A stretch of 64,000 bases of DNA, taken from NCBI GenBank assembly GCA_045106815.1, contig JBGCFG010000033.1, positions 38,508 through 102,507 on the forward strand, in the 5' to 3' direction. Positions 1 through 7,251 of this stretch are shown here, piece after piece. Each line of letters begins with the position of its first letter. Position 1 is the stretch's first letter. The notes under the pieces are model-generated. The model was given only the letters and a program-made list of their open reading frames with translations, was not told where the DNA came from and made no database searches. Source of the stretch: JAUIAI01 sp045106815 (GTDB lineage: Bacteria > Pseudomonadota > Gammaproteobacteria > Burkholderiales > Burkholderiaceae_E). Made by a program: the position numbers and the translations under genes.

Positions 1-179
1 TGTGCAACAGCCAGTGCTTTGCCAAAGTAGCGGCGGCGCCAATCGGTCAGGAAGGGTTCGACATCGACGCCTTCGGTTAGCAATCGGCCTTCAAATGCCT
101 TGGACAGGCTGGATTGAAGGCTTGAGGCCTCGTCAGTCGACAAGCTCGCAGCGCTAGGGGTTGTGGTGTCTGTATTCAT
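1..179 (-). CDS. FAD-binding oxidoreductase (D-2-hydroxyacid dehydrogenase type), N-terminal fragment
   Basis: The first 59 codons of a minus-strand gene that continues past the left edge of the window. It starts at the ATG at 177-179, which directly abuts the ffh stop codon, so the two are probably co-transcribed. After a short Ser/Thr-rich leader the residues FLTDWRRRYFGKALAVA appear. I recognise this as the opening of FAD-linked oxidases of the glycolate oxidase GlcD / D-2-hydroxyglutarate dehydrogenase type, where it precedes the FAD-binding PCMH domain. Only this opening is visible, so the substrate cannot be told and the family call rests on one motif. Confidence 0.6.
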   Translation of the reverse strand, partial: MNTDTTTPSAASLSTDEASSLQSSLSKAFEGRLLTEGVDVEPFLTDWRRRYFGKALAVA

Positions 180-1535
180 TTAGCGCATCCCCGGCATCAT
201 GCCTTTCATGCCACGCATCATCTTGGCCATGCCGCCTTTTTGCATCTTCTTCATCATTGAGCGCATTTGTTCGAACTGACTGAGCATACGGTTAACTTCC
301 TGCACCGTGACGCCAGCACCAGCGGCGATCCGGCGTTTGCGGCTCGCCTTAATCAAGTCAGGCTTGGTGCGTTCGCGAGGTGTCATCGAGTGGATGATGC
401 CTTGCATGCGCTTCATCTGGCTTTCTGCCTGGCCCATATCGGCGCCGGCGGCTGCCTCTTGAAACTGGGCCGGCAGCTTGTCCATGAGCGAGTTCAGTCC
501 GCCCATTTGATTCATTTGACCTAACTGAGCCAGAAAATCGTTGAGGTCAAACTTAGAGCCGCTCTTGAGTTTCTTAGCGAGTGACTCGGCCGCTTCTGTG
601 TCGACATTGCGTTGCGCTTCTTCAACCAGCGAGACGATATCGCCCATGCCAAGAATCCGATTGGCCATTCGGTCGGGGTAAAAACTCTCCAGACCGTCAA
701 GTTTTTCGCCCACGCCGACAAACTTGATTGGTGCGCCCGTAATTGCCTTGACCGATAAGGCCGCGCCACCGCGCGAGTCACCGTCCAGCTTGGTGAGCAC
801 AATGCCGGTGAGTGTCAGTGCTTCATTAAATGCGCGAGCCGTGTTGATTGCATCCTGACCCTGCATCGCATCAACCACAAACAATGTTTCTGCCGGCGAG
901 AGTTGCTGATGCAAACCTGAGATCTCGGTCATCATTTCTTCGTCGATAGCCAGGCGGCCGGCAGTATCAACAATCAGCACATCCATATAGTGGGTGGTTG
1001 CCCATTCGATGGCAGCGCGTGCAATGTCAGCCGGTTTTTGGGAAGCATCTGACTCAAAAAACTCCGCTTCCGCCTGCGCTGAAACACTACGAAGCTGTTC
1101 AATCGCGGCAGGTCGGTAGACGTCGCAACTGACCGTGACCACCTTTTTCCGGTGATTCTGTTTGAGCCATCGGGACAGTTTTCCGACAGTGGTTGTCTTA
1201 CCGGCGCCTTGCAGGCCCGCCATCAGGATCACCACGGGCGGCTTTGTTGCCAGATTGAGCGACTGGGCCTCACCACCCATCAACTCGGTGAGCTCCTGGT
1301 TGACCACGCCAACCAGTGCCTGGCCTGGCGTCAGGCTGCCAGTGACCGTCTGCCCAAGTGCTTTTTCTTTAATGCGGGCAATCAGATCCTTGACGACCGG
1401 CAGCGCCACATCGGCCTCTAGCAGGGCGATTCTGATTTCGCGCAACATCGCCTGGGTGTTGGATTCGGTCAGGCGAGCCTGGCCGCGCATGGTTTTTACG
1501 ACGCGCGACAGTCGCTGGGAAAGATTTTCGAGCAT
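180..1535 (-). CDS. ffh: Signal recognition particle protein Ffh
   Basis: GTPase of the bacterial signal recognition particle. It binds 4.5S RNA and the signal sequences of nascent inner-membrane proteins and docks with FtsY. The 451-aa length is typical. An N-terminal helical bundle (about 1-90) precedes the NG GTPase domain with the P-loop GLQGAGKTT (about 107-115), DTAGR (190-194) and TKLDGDSRGGAA (from about 248). The C-terminal M domain ends in a methionine-rich, basic stretch (MKKMQKGGMAKMMRGMKGM) used for signal-peptide and RNA binding. It is divergent from ypjD at 1558, as in many proteobacteria. The TAA at 180-182 abuts the ATG of the next minus-strand gene. Confidence 0.97.
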   Translation of the reverse strand: MLENLSQRLSRVVKTMRGQARLTESNTQAMLREIRIALLEADVALPVVKDLIARIKEKALGQTVTGSLTPGQALVGVVNQELTELMGGEAQSLNLATKPPVVILMAGLQGAGKTTTVGKLSRWLKQNHRKKVVTVSCDVYRPAAIEQLRSVSAQAEAEFFESDASQKPADIARAAIEWATTHYMDVLIVDTAGRLAIDEEMMTEISGLHQQLSPAETLFVVDAMQGQDAINTARAFNEALTLTGIVLTKLDGDSRGGAALSVKAITGAPIKFVGVGEKLDGLESFYPDRMANRILGMGDIVSLVEEAQRNVDTEAAESLAKKLKSGSKFDLNDFLAQLGQMNQMGGLNSLMDKLPAQFQEAAAGADMGQAESQMKRMQGIIHSMTPRERTKPDLIKASRKRRIAAGAGVTVQEVNRMLSQFEQMRSMMKKMQKGGMAKMMRGMKGMMPGMR

Positions 1536-1557
1536 GGGCTTGGTTTAAACTGGTGAG

Positions 1558-2442
1558 GTGCAAATTCTACTGACATCTATGTTTGTCTTGCCGGCGGCCC
1601 TGTATACCGCTTCATGGGCGCTTGGCCTTCGCAAAAGCTCAAATGGTGACGTACCTGACGGCTATGCGAGTACCCATGGTGCCTTAGTCGCGCGAGACGG
1701 CCCCGGAGCCGTGGGGCTGCCTTCCATTTTGCTGCTGTTAGCCCTGCTCGTCCACCTGGCCTCTCTGTATGTGGCCATTGCGCCCGGACCCAACGTCAGG
1801 CTCGGTTTCAGCCACGTCTTGTCGGCATCACTCTGGATTGGGGTATTGCTGCTTTGGCTTGAATTGGATGATGCCCACGCTCGCGCCATGCGCAGCATGG
1901 TGTTGCCTATTGCCGCGTTAACCGCGTTGCTGCCGATGGTGTTTCCGGGCCGAGAGCTGGCTGAGGTCGCGGGCCGTAGCTTATTGGTCCCTCATTTGCT
2001 CGTGGGTATCCTGGCTTACTCGGTGTTGTTTCTGGCGCTGCTGCATGCGGTACTGATGGCGAGTGCGGAAAGGCAGCTACGGGCGGCGCCCGCTACCGCC
2101 GTGGGTCCCTTCGCCCGATTCATTGACCGGCTGCCGCCGCTGCTTAGCATGGAGCGCATGCTCTTTCGCCTGGTTGGATTTGGCTTTGGCCTGCTCACGC
2201 TCACAGCGGTGAGTGGGATGTTTTACTCGGAGCAGATCTTTGGGCTGCCGTTTAGCCTGGATCACAAGACGGTCTTCACGCTGCTCGCCTGGGCCGTCTT
2301 TGGCATGTTGTTGTTAGGCCGATGGCTGTGGGGCTGGCGTGGCCGCACTGCGCTGCGCCTAACGATTGTTGGATTTATCGTCCTGCTGCTGGGTTATGTT
2401 GGTAGTCGGTTCGTGTTGGAGGCTGTTCTTGGCCGAGTCTAG
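1558..2442 (+). CDS. ypjD: Cytochrome c assembly-like inner membrane protein YpjD (CcsA family)
   Basis: Integral membrane protein of 294 aa with about eight hydrophobic segments, matching the CcsA/YpjD family placed next to ffh in many proteobacteria. It carries the family's C-terminal core with LPPLLSMERMLFRLVGFGFGLLT, GMFYSEQIFG and the conserved HKTVFTLLAW segment. True CcsA proteins handle haem for cytochrome c maturation; the role of YpjD is less clear, so haem handling is inferred from family only. The frame opens with GTG at 1558; the ATG at 1579 is an equally plausible start and leaves the membrane core unchanged. It is divergent from ffh, with about 20 bases between the two starts. 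Confidence 0.85.
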   Translation: MQILLTSMFVLPAALYTASWALGLRKSSNGDVPDGYASTHGALVARDGPGAVGLPSILLLLALLVHLASLYVAIAPGPNVRLGFSHVLSASLWIGVLLLWLELDDAHARAMRSMVLPIAALTALLPMVFPGRELAEVAGRSLLVPHLLVGILAYSVLFLALLHAVLMASAERQLRAAPATAVGPFARFIDRLPPLLSMERMLFRLVGFGFGLLTLTAVSGMFYSEQIFGLPFSLDHKTVFTLLAWAVFGMLLLGRWLWGWRGRTALRLTIVGFIVLLLGYVGSRFVLEAVLGRV

Positions 2443-2522
2443 TGCCTCTGGCGCCCCAAGCGGTAACTCGCGCTTTGGTGTGGTCACCCTCAGGACGTTT
2501 AATCGCGGAGCGTGCAGCATCA

Positions 2523-2756
2523 ATGGGTAAGCTCATTTTCTGGGTCGGCGTGATTGCGATCGTGTGGGGTGGCGCGCGCTTTTTGTCGATTTTGCAGCGC
2601 AAGCAAGAGTCGGCGCGTCAGTTAAAGGCTGAGCGAGACAACCAGCAGGAGGCGGTTGTGCGGTGTGCTACCTGTGGCGTCTACATTCCTGCTTCTGACG
2701 CAGTTAAGGTGGGCAAACAAGCCTATTACTGTCCGGAACATCGCCCCCGGTCATGA
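2523..2756 (+). CDS. PP0621-family small membrane protein with zinc-ribbon-like tail
   Basis: A 77-aa protein starting at the ATG at 2523. One N-terminal membrane helix (LIFWVGVIAIVWGGARFL) is followed by a charged linker and a C-terminal CATCGVYIP...YYCPEH motif with paired cysteines and a histidine suited to metal binding. This is the layout of the PP0621 family, commonly found just upstream of pilS in betaproteobacteria. A longer frame opens at 2442, but its extra 27 residues lack family features and precede the membrane helix, so I chose the inner start. The TGA overlaps the pilS ATG (ATGA), implying translational coupling. Function is unknown. Confidence 0.85.
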   Translation: MGKLIFWVGVIAIVWGGARFLSILQRKQESARQLKAERDNQQEAVVRCATCGVYIPASDAVKVGKQAYYCPEHRPRS

Positions 2757-4474
2757 GCCAACCGAGCGATCCCCTGCAGATTCAGCCAGCGCCCGTAGCG
2801 CCTCTGGGCTCGCAGCGATCCAGTCTCGCGGTTGAACCGGGCCCGGTTTCTTACTGGAAAGCACTGACCTGGTTTGGCATCAGCCGGGTTGCGATCTCTT
2901 TGCTGTTGTTGCTGGCCTCCCACGCGAAAAACAATCGTGAGTTCATTGAAGTACTCAATGAGCCAATGTTTCAGCGTGTCGCACTTTTCTATGTGCTGGC
3001 ATCGATCATTCTGCTTGCGTTGATCAGGCCTTTACGCCCTCACTTGCAGCTACAACTGTTTTTGCACGTCGGCGTTGATCTACTGCTGATCACTGTACTG
3101 GTCTACTACAGCGGTGGGCTCAAAGGTGGGCTGGGCGCGCTCATGATCGCATCGGTTGCGGCGGGCTCTGTCCTGGCGACTCGTCGTCTCGCCGCCTTCT
3201 TTGCGGCCGCCGCCACGCTCTTATTGCTGTCTCAGGCGGGCTTGGGTTTTGCCGGCGAAGGCCAGCTTGACGTGACCCAGATTGGCCAGGCGGGTGTGTT
3301 GGGGGCAGCCTGCTTCTTGACGGCACTGTCCGTTAACTGGCTGGCCATGCGCCTGCAAACGCAGGAGGAACTCGCTTACCGGCGTGGCGAGGACGTTCGA
3401 AACCAATTGGCTGTCACGCAGCGCGTGATCGCTGAATCGCAGCAAGGGGTATTGGTAGTCAGTGCCCAGGGGGGCGTTCGAACGATGAACCGCGCGGCCC
3501 GAACCATGCTTGGCGTCGATGAAAGCCGCGTGATCGGCCAGGATGATCAACTGCATTTGCGCAACCTGCTGGGCAGGGAATGGCCTGCGCTGGTTGAGCG
3601 TTTTCAGCAGTGGCAGGTGGCTGCACGCGAAAGACCGGAAGAAATTGAGTTAACCGCGTCAGTTGCGCGGGCCAGTCCTGAGAATGCCTCGCGCGTCAGA
3701 GTGAGGCTCATTGCCGCGCTGGATCAGCCCGGTGCAGATGCCGTTATTCTTGTGGAAAACCTCCATGAGCTTGAGCAGCGCGCCCAGCAGCTGAAATTGG
3801 CGTCGATGGGGCGCTTGTCTGCCTCAATCGCACACGAAATCCGCAACCCCCTGGGCGCCATTCGGCATGCCAACAGCTTGTTGGGCGAGCAACTCGAATC
3901 TGTTCCCCTGGCAAGGTTGTCAAGAATTGTTGAAGACAACACGGTTCGGATTAACCGTGTGATTGAAGATGTCTTGTCCATTTCGCGTGGCGGGCCTGCC
4001 ATGGACGAGCAGATTGATATGGCTCGGTTTCTCGATGAGTTTTTGCCGGAGTTTGTGAATCAGGCCGGTCATGAGCGCCACCGAATTGGCGTCAGTCTCG
4101 ATACAAACGATCCGATGCGCTTTGATTCAAACCAGTTGCGACAAGTTCTGGTCAATTTAATCGGTAATGCATTGCGATACGCATCCGACAATCCCGGGGC
4201 CGTGATGATTGGCTGGCGTAAACTGGGTAGCGGACGGCTCGAGCTCAGTATTGCCGATGACGGACCAGGTCTCGGGCCAGATGCCGTCGCCTACGCATTC
4301 GAGCCTTTTTTTACGACTGAGTCCCGCGGGACTGGACTGGGCCTGTATTTGGCGCGAGAACTCAGCGCATTGAACGGGGCGAGCATTCGATATCAGAAAA
4401 TGCGGGTTCAGGATCGTTACAGCGGTGCTTTCCTGATTGAGCCACGCCAGCCGGCAGCCGTTTCAAAGCAATAA
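2753..4474 (+). CDS. pilS: Sensor histidine kinase PilS
   Basis: Membrane sensor kinase of the PilS/PilR system, which controls type IV pilin transcription in species where it has been studied. The 573-aa protein has about six N-terminal membrane segments (about residues 40-205), a PAS-like region, then the HisKA domain with the phospho-acceptor H361 in SIAHEIRNPLGAIRHA. The ATPase domain has the N-box VLVNLIGNALRYA, the G1 motif DDGPGLG and the G2 motif GTGLGLYLARELSALNGA. It is coupled upstream to the PP0621 gene by a 4-base overlap and followed 17 bases later by pilR, so kinase and regulator form one operon. No pilin gene is in the window. Confidence 0.93.
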   Translation: MSQPSDPLQIQPAPVAPLGSQRSSLAVEPGPVSYWKALTWFGISRVAISLLLLLASHAKNNREFIEVLNEPMFQRVALFYVLASIILLALIRPLRPHLQLQLFLHVGVDLLLITVLVYYSGGLKGGLGALMIASVAAGSVLATRRLAAFFAAAATLLLLSQAGLGFAGEGQLDVTQIGQAGVLGAACFLTALSVNWLAMRLQTQEELAYRRGEDVRNQLAVTQRVIAESQQGVLVVSAQGGVRTMNRAARTMLGVDESRVIGQDDQLHLRNLLGREWPALVERFQQWQVAARERPEEIELTASVARASPENASRVRVRLIAALDQPGADAVILVENLHELEQRAQQLKLASMGRLSASIAHEIRNPLGAIRHANSLLGEQLESVPLARLSRIVEDNTVRINRVIEDVLSISRGGPAMDEQIDMARFLDEFLPEFVNQAGHERHRIGVSLDTNDPMRFDSNQLRQVLVNLIGNALRYASDNPGAVMIGWRKLGSGRLELSIADDGPGLGPDAVAYAFEPFFTTESRGTGLGLYLARELSALNGASIRYQKMRVQDRYSGAFLIEPRQPAAVSKQ

Positions 4475-4491
4475 CTCAGGCAGAAAACGAA

Positions 4492-6036
4492 ATGAACCAA
4501 CCAGACAATCAGGGTCGTAGCGTTTCCCGCTCAGGGACCATTCCGCGCGTCCTGGTGATTGACGATGAAGCTGATTTGCGCGAGCTAATCGAATTGACAC
4601 TGGTGGGCATGGGGCTGGATGTCGATTGCGCGGCAGACCTGAGTAGCGCGCGCGGCCACCTCAAGGACAATGGTTATGCACTGTGCCTGACCGATATGCG
4701 GCTGCCCGATGGTGACGGCCTTGAACTGGTCGGCCTGATTTCAGATACCTATCCCAACACACCGGTTGCGGTGATCACTGCTTTTGGGAGCACTGAAAAT
4801 GCGGTGGCAGCGTTAAAAGCGGGAGCATTCGACTACCTGGCCAAGCCAGTCGCGCTTGATGCCTTGCGCAATCTCGTCCGTTCAGCGGTCAGCATGCCCG
4901 ACCCGGCCAAACAGGATGCTGATGGCGCGGCAACCGGTAACTCGGTTTCGCCAGCTCGGCGATTGCTGGGAAACTCGGACGCGATTCGGGATGTTCGTGC
5001 GCAGATACTTCGGCTGGCTCGAAGCATGGCGCCAGTTGCGATCACCGGCGAGTCCGGTTCCGGTAAGGAGCTAGCCGCTCGGCTGGTCCATGAGGCGGGC
5101 GCACGCACTGATGACGCTTTCATTGCGGTCAATTGCGGCGCCATTCCTGAAAACCTGATGGAAGCCGAATTCTTTGGCTACCGGAAAGGCGCTTTTACAG
5201 GCGCAGATCAAGATAGAGACGGATTCTTTCAGGCTGCCAACGGTGGCACCTTGTTTCTAGATGAGGTCGCCGATCTGCCGCTGGCTATGCAGGTGAAGTT
5301 ACTGCGGGCGATTCAAGAGAAACGGGTTCGCAAAGTGGGCGAAACTCAGGAAGAACCAGTGGATGTGCGCATTATTAGCGCTACCCACCAGAATCTGGCT
5401 CAGTGTGTGAGCGCCGGGCGGTTTCGTCAGGATTTGTTCTATCGCCTCAATGTAATCGAGTTACATCTGCCACCGCTACGAGATCGTCGGGAAGACGTGC
5501 CTGTTCTAGCTGAATCGGTGCTGGCCCGCTTGGCAAGCCGCGCTGGTCTGGAACCGCCGCCGCGGCTGGCAACCGTGACGGTGCGGTATCTCCAAAGCTA
5601 CGGGTTTCCCGGCAATGTTCGCGAGTTGGAGAATATTCTGGAGCGTGCGCTAGCGTTCTCCAATGGCGAAGTAATAAACGTGGAAGACCTGGGGCTGAGG
5701 CCAGAGAGCTCTGATGCGGCGGTCAATGAGCGCGATGACAGCCCGGACCCTGACGCGCCTGGTAGCCACCCCGTTGTGGACGCAACCGAAACACCGGATC
5801 AGACTAAGCAGGACGATGAAGAGGTTGAGACCCAGAACAAGACAATCAGTAGCGCTGAGCATTTGTCCCCTGAGGGGATTCCTTCATCATTGCCCGACTA
5901 CCTCGATCAGGTAGAACGCGAGGCCATTAGTTGTGCCCTGGAAAAGACCCGCTTTAACCGGACGGCCGCCGCGAAGCTGCTTGGCATCAGTTTTCGGGCG
6001 CTGCGCTATCGAATGCAGCGTCTGGAGATCAATTGA
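4492..6036 (+). CDS. pilR: Sigma-54-dependent response regulator PilR
   Basis: NtrC-class activator, partner of PilS. An N-terminal receiver domain carries the phospho-acceptor Asp (about D68, CLTDMRLPDGDG) and a conserved LAKP lysine (about 118). The central AAA+ domain has Walker A GESGSGKE (about 186-193), the sigma-54 contact loop GAFTGA (about 233-238), Walker B GGTLFLDEV (about 251-259) and the arginine-finger region. A long acidic, proline-rich linker leads to the C-terminal Fis-type helix-turn-helix (FNRTAAAKLLGISFRALRYRMQRL). The length, 514 aa, is slightly above the usual 450 because of that linker. It should activate sigma-54 promoters outside this window. The stop overlaps the ampD start. 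Confidence 0.93.
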   Translation: MNQPDNQGRSVSRSGTIPRVLVIDDEADLRELIELTLVGMGLDVDCAADLSSARGHLKDNGYALCLTDMRLPDGDGLELVGLISDTYPNTPVAVITAFGSTENAVAALKAGAFDYLAKPVALDALRNLVRSAVSMPDPAKQDADGAATGNSVSPARRLLGNSDAIRDVRAQILRLARSMAPVAITGESGSGKELAARLVHEAGARTDDAFIAVNCGAIPENLMEAEFFGYRKGAFTGADQDRDGFFQAANGGTLFLDEVADLPLAMQVKLLRAIQEKRVRKVGETQEEPVDVRIISATHQNLAQCVSAGRFRQDLFYRLNVIELHLPPLRDRREDVPVLAESVLARLASRAGLEPPPRLATVTVRYLQSYGFPGNVRELENILERALAFSNGEVINVEDLGLRPESSDAAVNERDDSPDPDAPGSHPVVDATETPDQTKQDDEEVETQNKTISSAEHLSPEGIPSSLPDYLDQVEREAISCALEKTRFNRTAAAKLLGISFRALRYRMQRLEIN

Positions 6037-6620
6037 CTCGATCGCCCTGGTCAGTGGATGGTTGGTTTGCGCCGGCGAGGGCGGTTCGTTCCCCCAATTT
6101 CGATCAAAGGACGGCTGGCACAGAGATTGACCTGATTGTGATTCATCACATCAGTTTGCCAGCGGGGTACTTCGCTGGCACAGCGATTGAATCTTTGTTT
6201 TGCAACACGCTCGATTGCAACAGTCACCCGTCATTCGCCGACCTGAACGGTTTGAAAGTCTCCAGCCACTTTCTCATCAGGCGGCACGGACAGTTGCTTC
6301 AGTTCGTGAGTGTTCATGACCGGGCATGGCATGCCGGGCAATCAAACTTTATGGGACGCCAGCGCTGCAATGATTTCTCAATTGGCATCGAACTCGAAGG
6401 CGACTTAGATCGTCCGTTCACCAAAACTCAGTACAAACGACTCAACTTTGTCGTCGATGCCTTGGCTCAACATTTGCCGATTAAATATTTAGCTGGGCAC
6501 AGTGACATCGCTCCAGGGCGAAAATTTGACCCGGGACCGCGCTTCGACTGGACTGAGTTGCACAAGGTTTCAGCAGCAAATCGCTTGAAGTGCCCGTATG
6601 GCGCGGGAGGCGATTTTTAA
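6033..6620 (+). CDS. ampD: 1,6-anhydro-N-acetylmuramyl-L-alanine amidase AmpD
   Basis: Cytoplasmic zinc amidase that removes the peptide from anhydromuropeptides during cell-wall recycling. The N-acetylmuramoyl-L-alanine amidase fold is clear: zinc ligands H38 (VIHHISLP), H156 and D166 (GHSDIAPGRKFDPGP), with the conserved Glu at about 120 (IGIELEG). Only TTG (6033, overlapping the pilR stop) or GTG (6054) is available as start; both lie ahead of the conserved core. The 195-aa length is slightly longer than E. coli AmpD (183). The tail after FDW is short and unconserved. Placement after pilR is usual in Burkholderiales. Confidence 0.93.
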   Translation: MTRSPWSVDGWFAPARAVRSPNFDQRTAGTEIDLIVIHHISLPAGYFAGTAIESLFCNTLDCNSHPSFADLNGLKVSSHFLIRRHGQLLQFVSVHDRAWHAGQSNFMGRQRCNDFSIGIELEGDLDRPFTKTQYKRLNFVVDALAQHLPIKYLAGHSDIAPGRKFDPGPRFDWTELHKVSAANRLKCPYGAGGDF

Positions 6621-6734
6621 GCCAGATTCTGGCGCTGCGTGCCTGTGCTGAGATCCCCGCGGGCACCCTCGGCGGAGCTTCAATTGAAGTTGCAAAAACT
6701 CGTCAATTATCCGCCTATCGGCTCATCTGAATGG

Positions 6735-6763
6735 TTGATCTGACAGGGGTTTGATCCTACAAT
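6735..6763 (+). promoter_or_regulatory. Predicted sigma-70 promoter for nrdA
   Basis: A -35 TTGATC (6735-6740) and -10 TACAAT (6758-6763, five of six consensus bases) are separated by exactly 17 bases. This places the start of transcription near 6770 and gives nrdA an untranslated leader of about 480 bases. It is the best sigma-70 match I found in the ampD-nrdA gap. The predicted NrdR-box-like sites overlap the -10 and lie just downstream. No experimental start is known here. Confidence 0.55.
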
Positions 6764-6800
6764 TAGTTGTGTTCGCAAGACTTAGCACTACATCTAGTGT
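6757..6800 (+). promoter_or_regulatory. Candidate pair of NrdR boxes at the nrdA promoter
   Basis: The NrdR repressor recognises paired 16-bp near-palindromes with consensus acaCwAtATaTwGtgt. The site at 6785-6800 (GCACTACATCTAGTGT) matches 13 of 16 positions. A weaker site at 6757-6772 (CTACAATTAGTTGTGT) matches about 11 and overlaps the -10. Start-to-start spacing is 28 bases, slightly less than the three helical turns usual for NrdR pairs. A further partial match lies near 6855-6870. NrdR control of ribonucleotide reductase genes is well established; this site assignment is my inference. Confidence 0.45.
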
Positions 6801-7251
6801 GTCAGCGCAAATTTTCTGTAAGAAAGGCCGTAAGTTCGGGTCTCACTGCCCTGCCACACACTAGATAGTCAGCAAGTTTGATCGACGCAGGCGACTACGC
6901 CAAAAAAGATCATCAAAAAAGTGATCAATAAAGACTCTCTCAGCCTCACTCAGTAGTACCTAACAAAGCGAATTTAGCCAGACACTAATTTTTATCAACC
7001 GCTGACCTGAACCGTTAAAAGGCCAAGATTCAACGGGTAGTAATCATCAGGTAGCAAATAACGAGACAGGTTGTCGCAAAGGCGGCCTTCTTTGATGGGG
7101 ATGCCATCCGGGACTCGGGTGGCGATGTACGAAATTCAGTCCTAGAGACCACAGTAAGACCCACACCGGATGGTCGTTTAACCGCCGACCAGTTGGGTGT
7201 GATCGCGTTAGAACACCAGACCACCGAAAAGTTCACCACGAGGATTACAAG
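6801..7251 (+). promoter_or_regulatory. Long 5' untranslated leader of nrdA
   Basis: About 450 bases lie between the predicted control region and nrdA with no convincing gene. Visible items are an inverted repeat (CCATCCGG at 7104-7111 and CCGGATGG at 7166-7173) and a 16-codon ORF at 7095-7145 that lacks a ribosome binding site. The nrdA ribosome binding site AGGA lies 7 bases before the ATG at 7252. The long leader could allow RNA-level control, but I see no recognised riboswitch. Confidence 0.35.

Noticed and set aside
6855..6870. Third NrdR-like box
   Set aside because: The half-sites are two bases too close (ACACTAGATA then GT), so it does not meet the 16-base pattern.
7095..7145. 16-codon ORF in the nrdA leader
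   Set aside because: No ribosome site, no codon bias toward a regulatory residue, no terminator after it.
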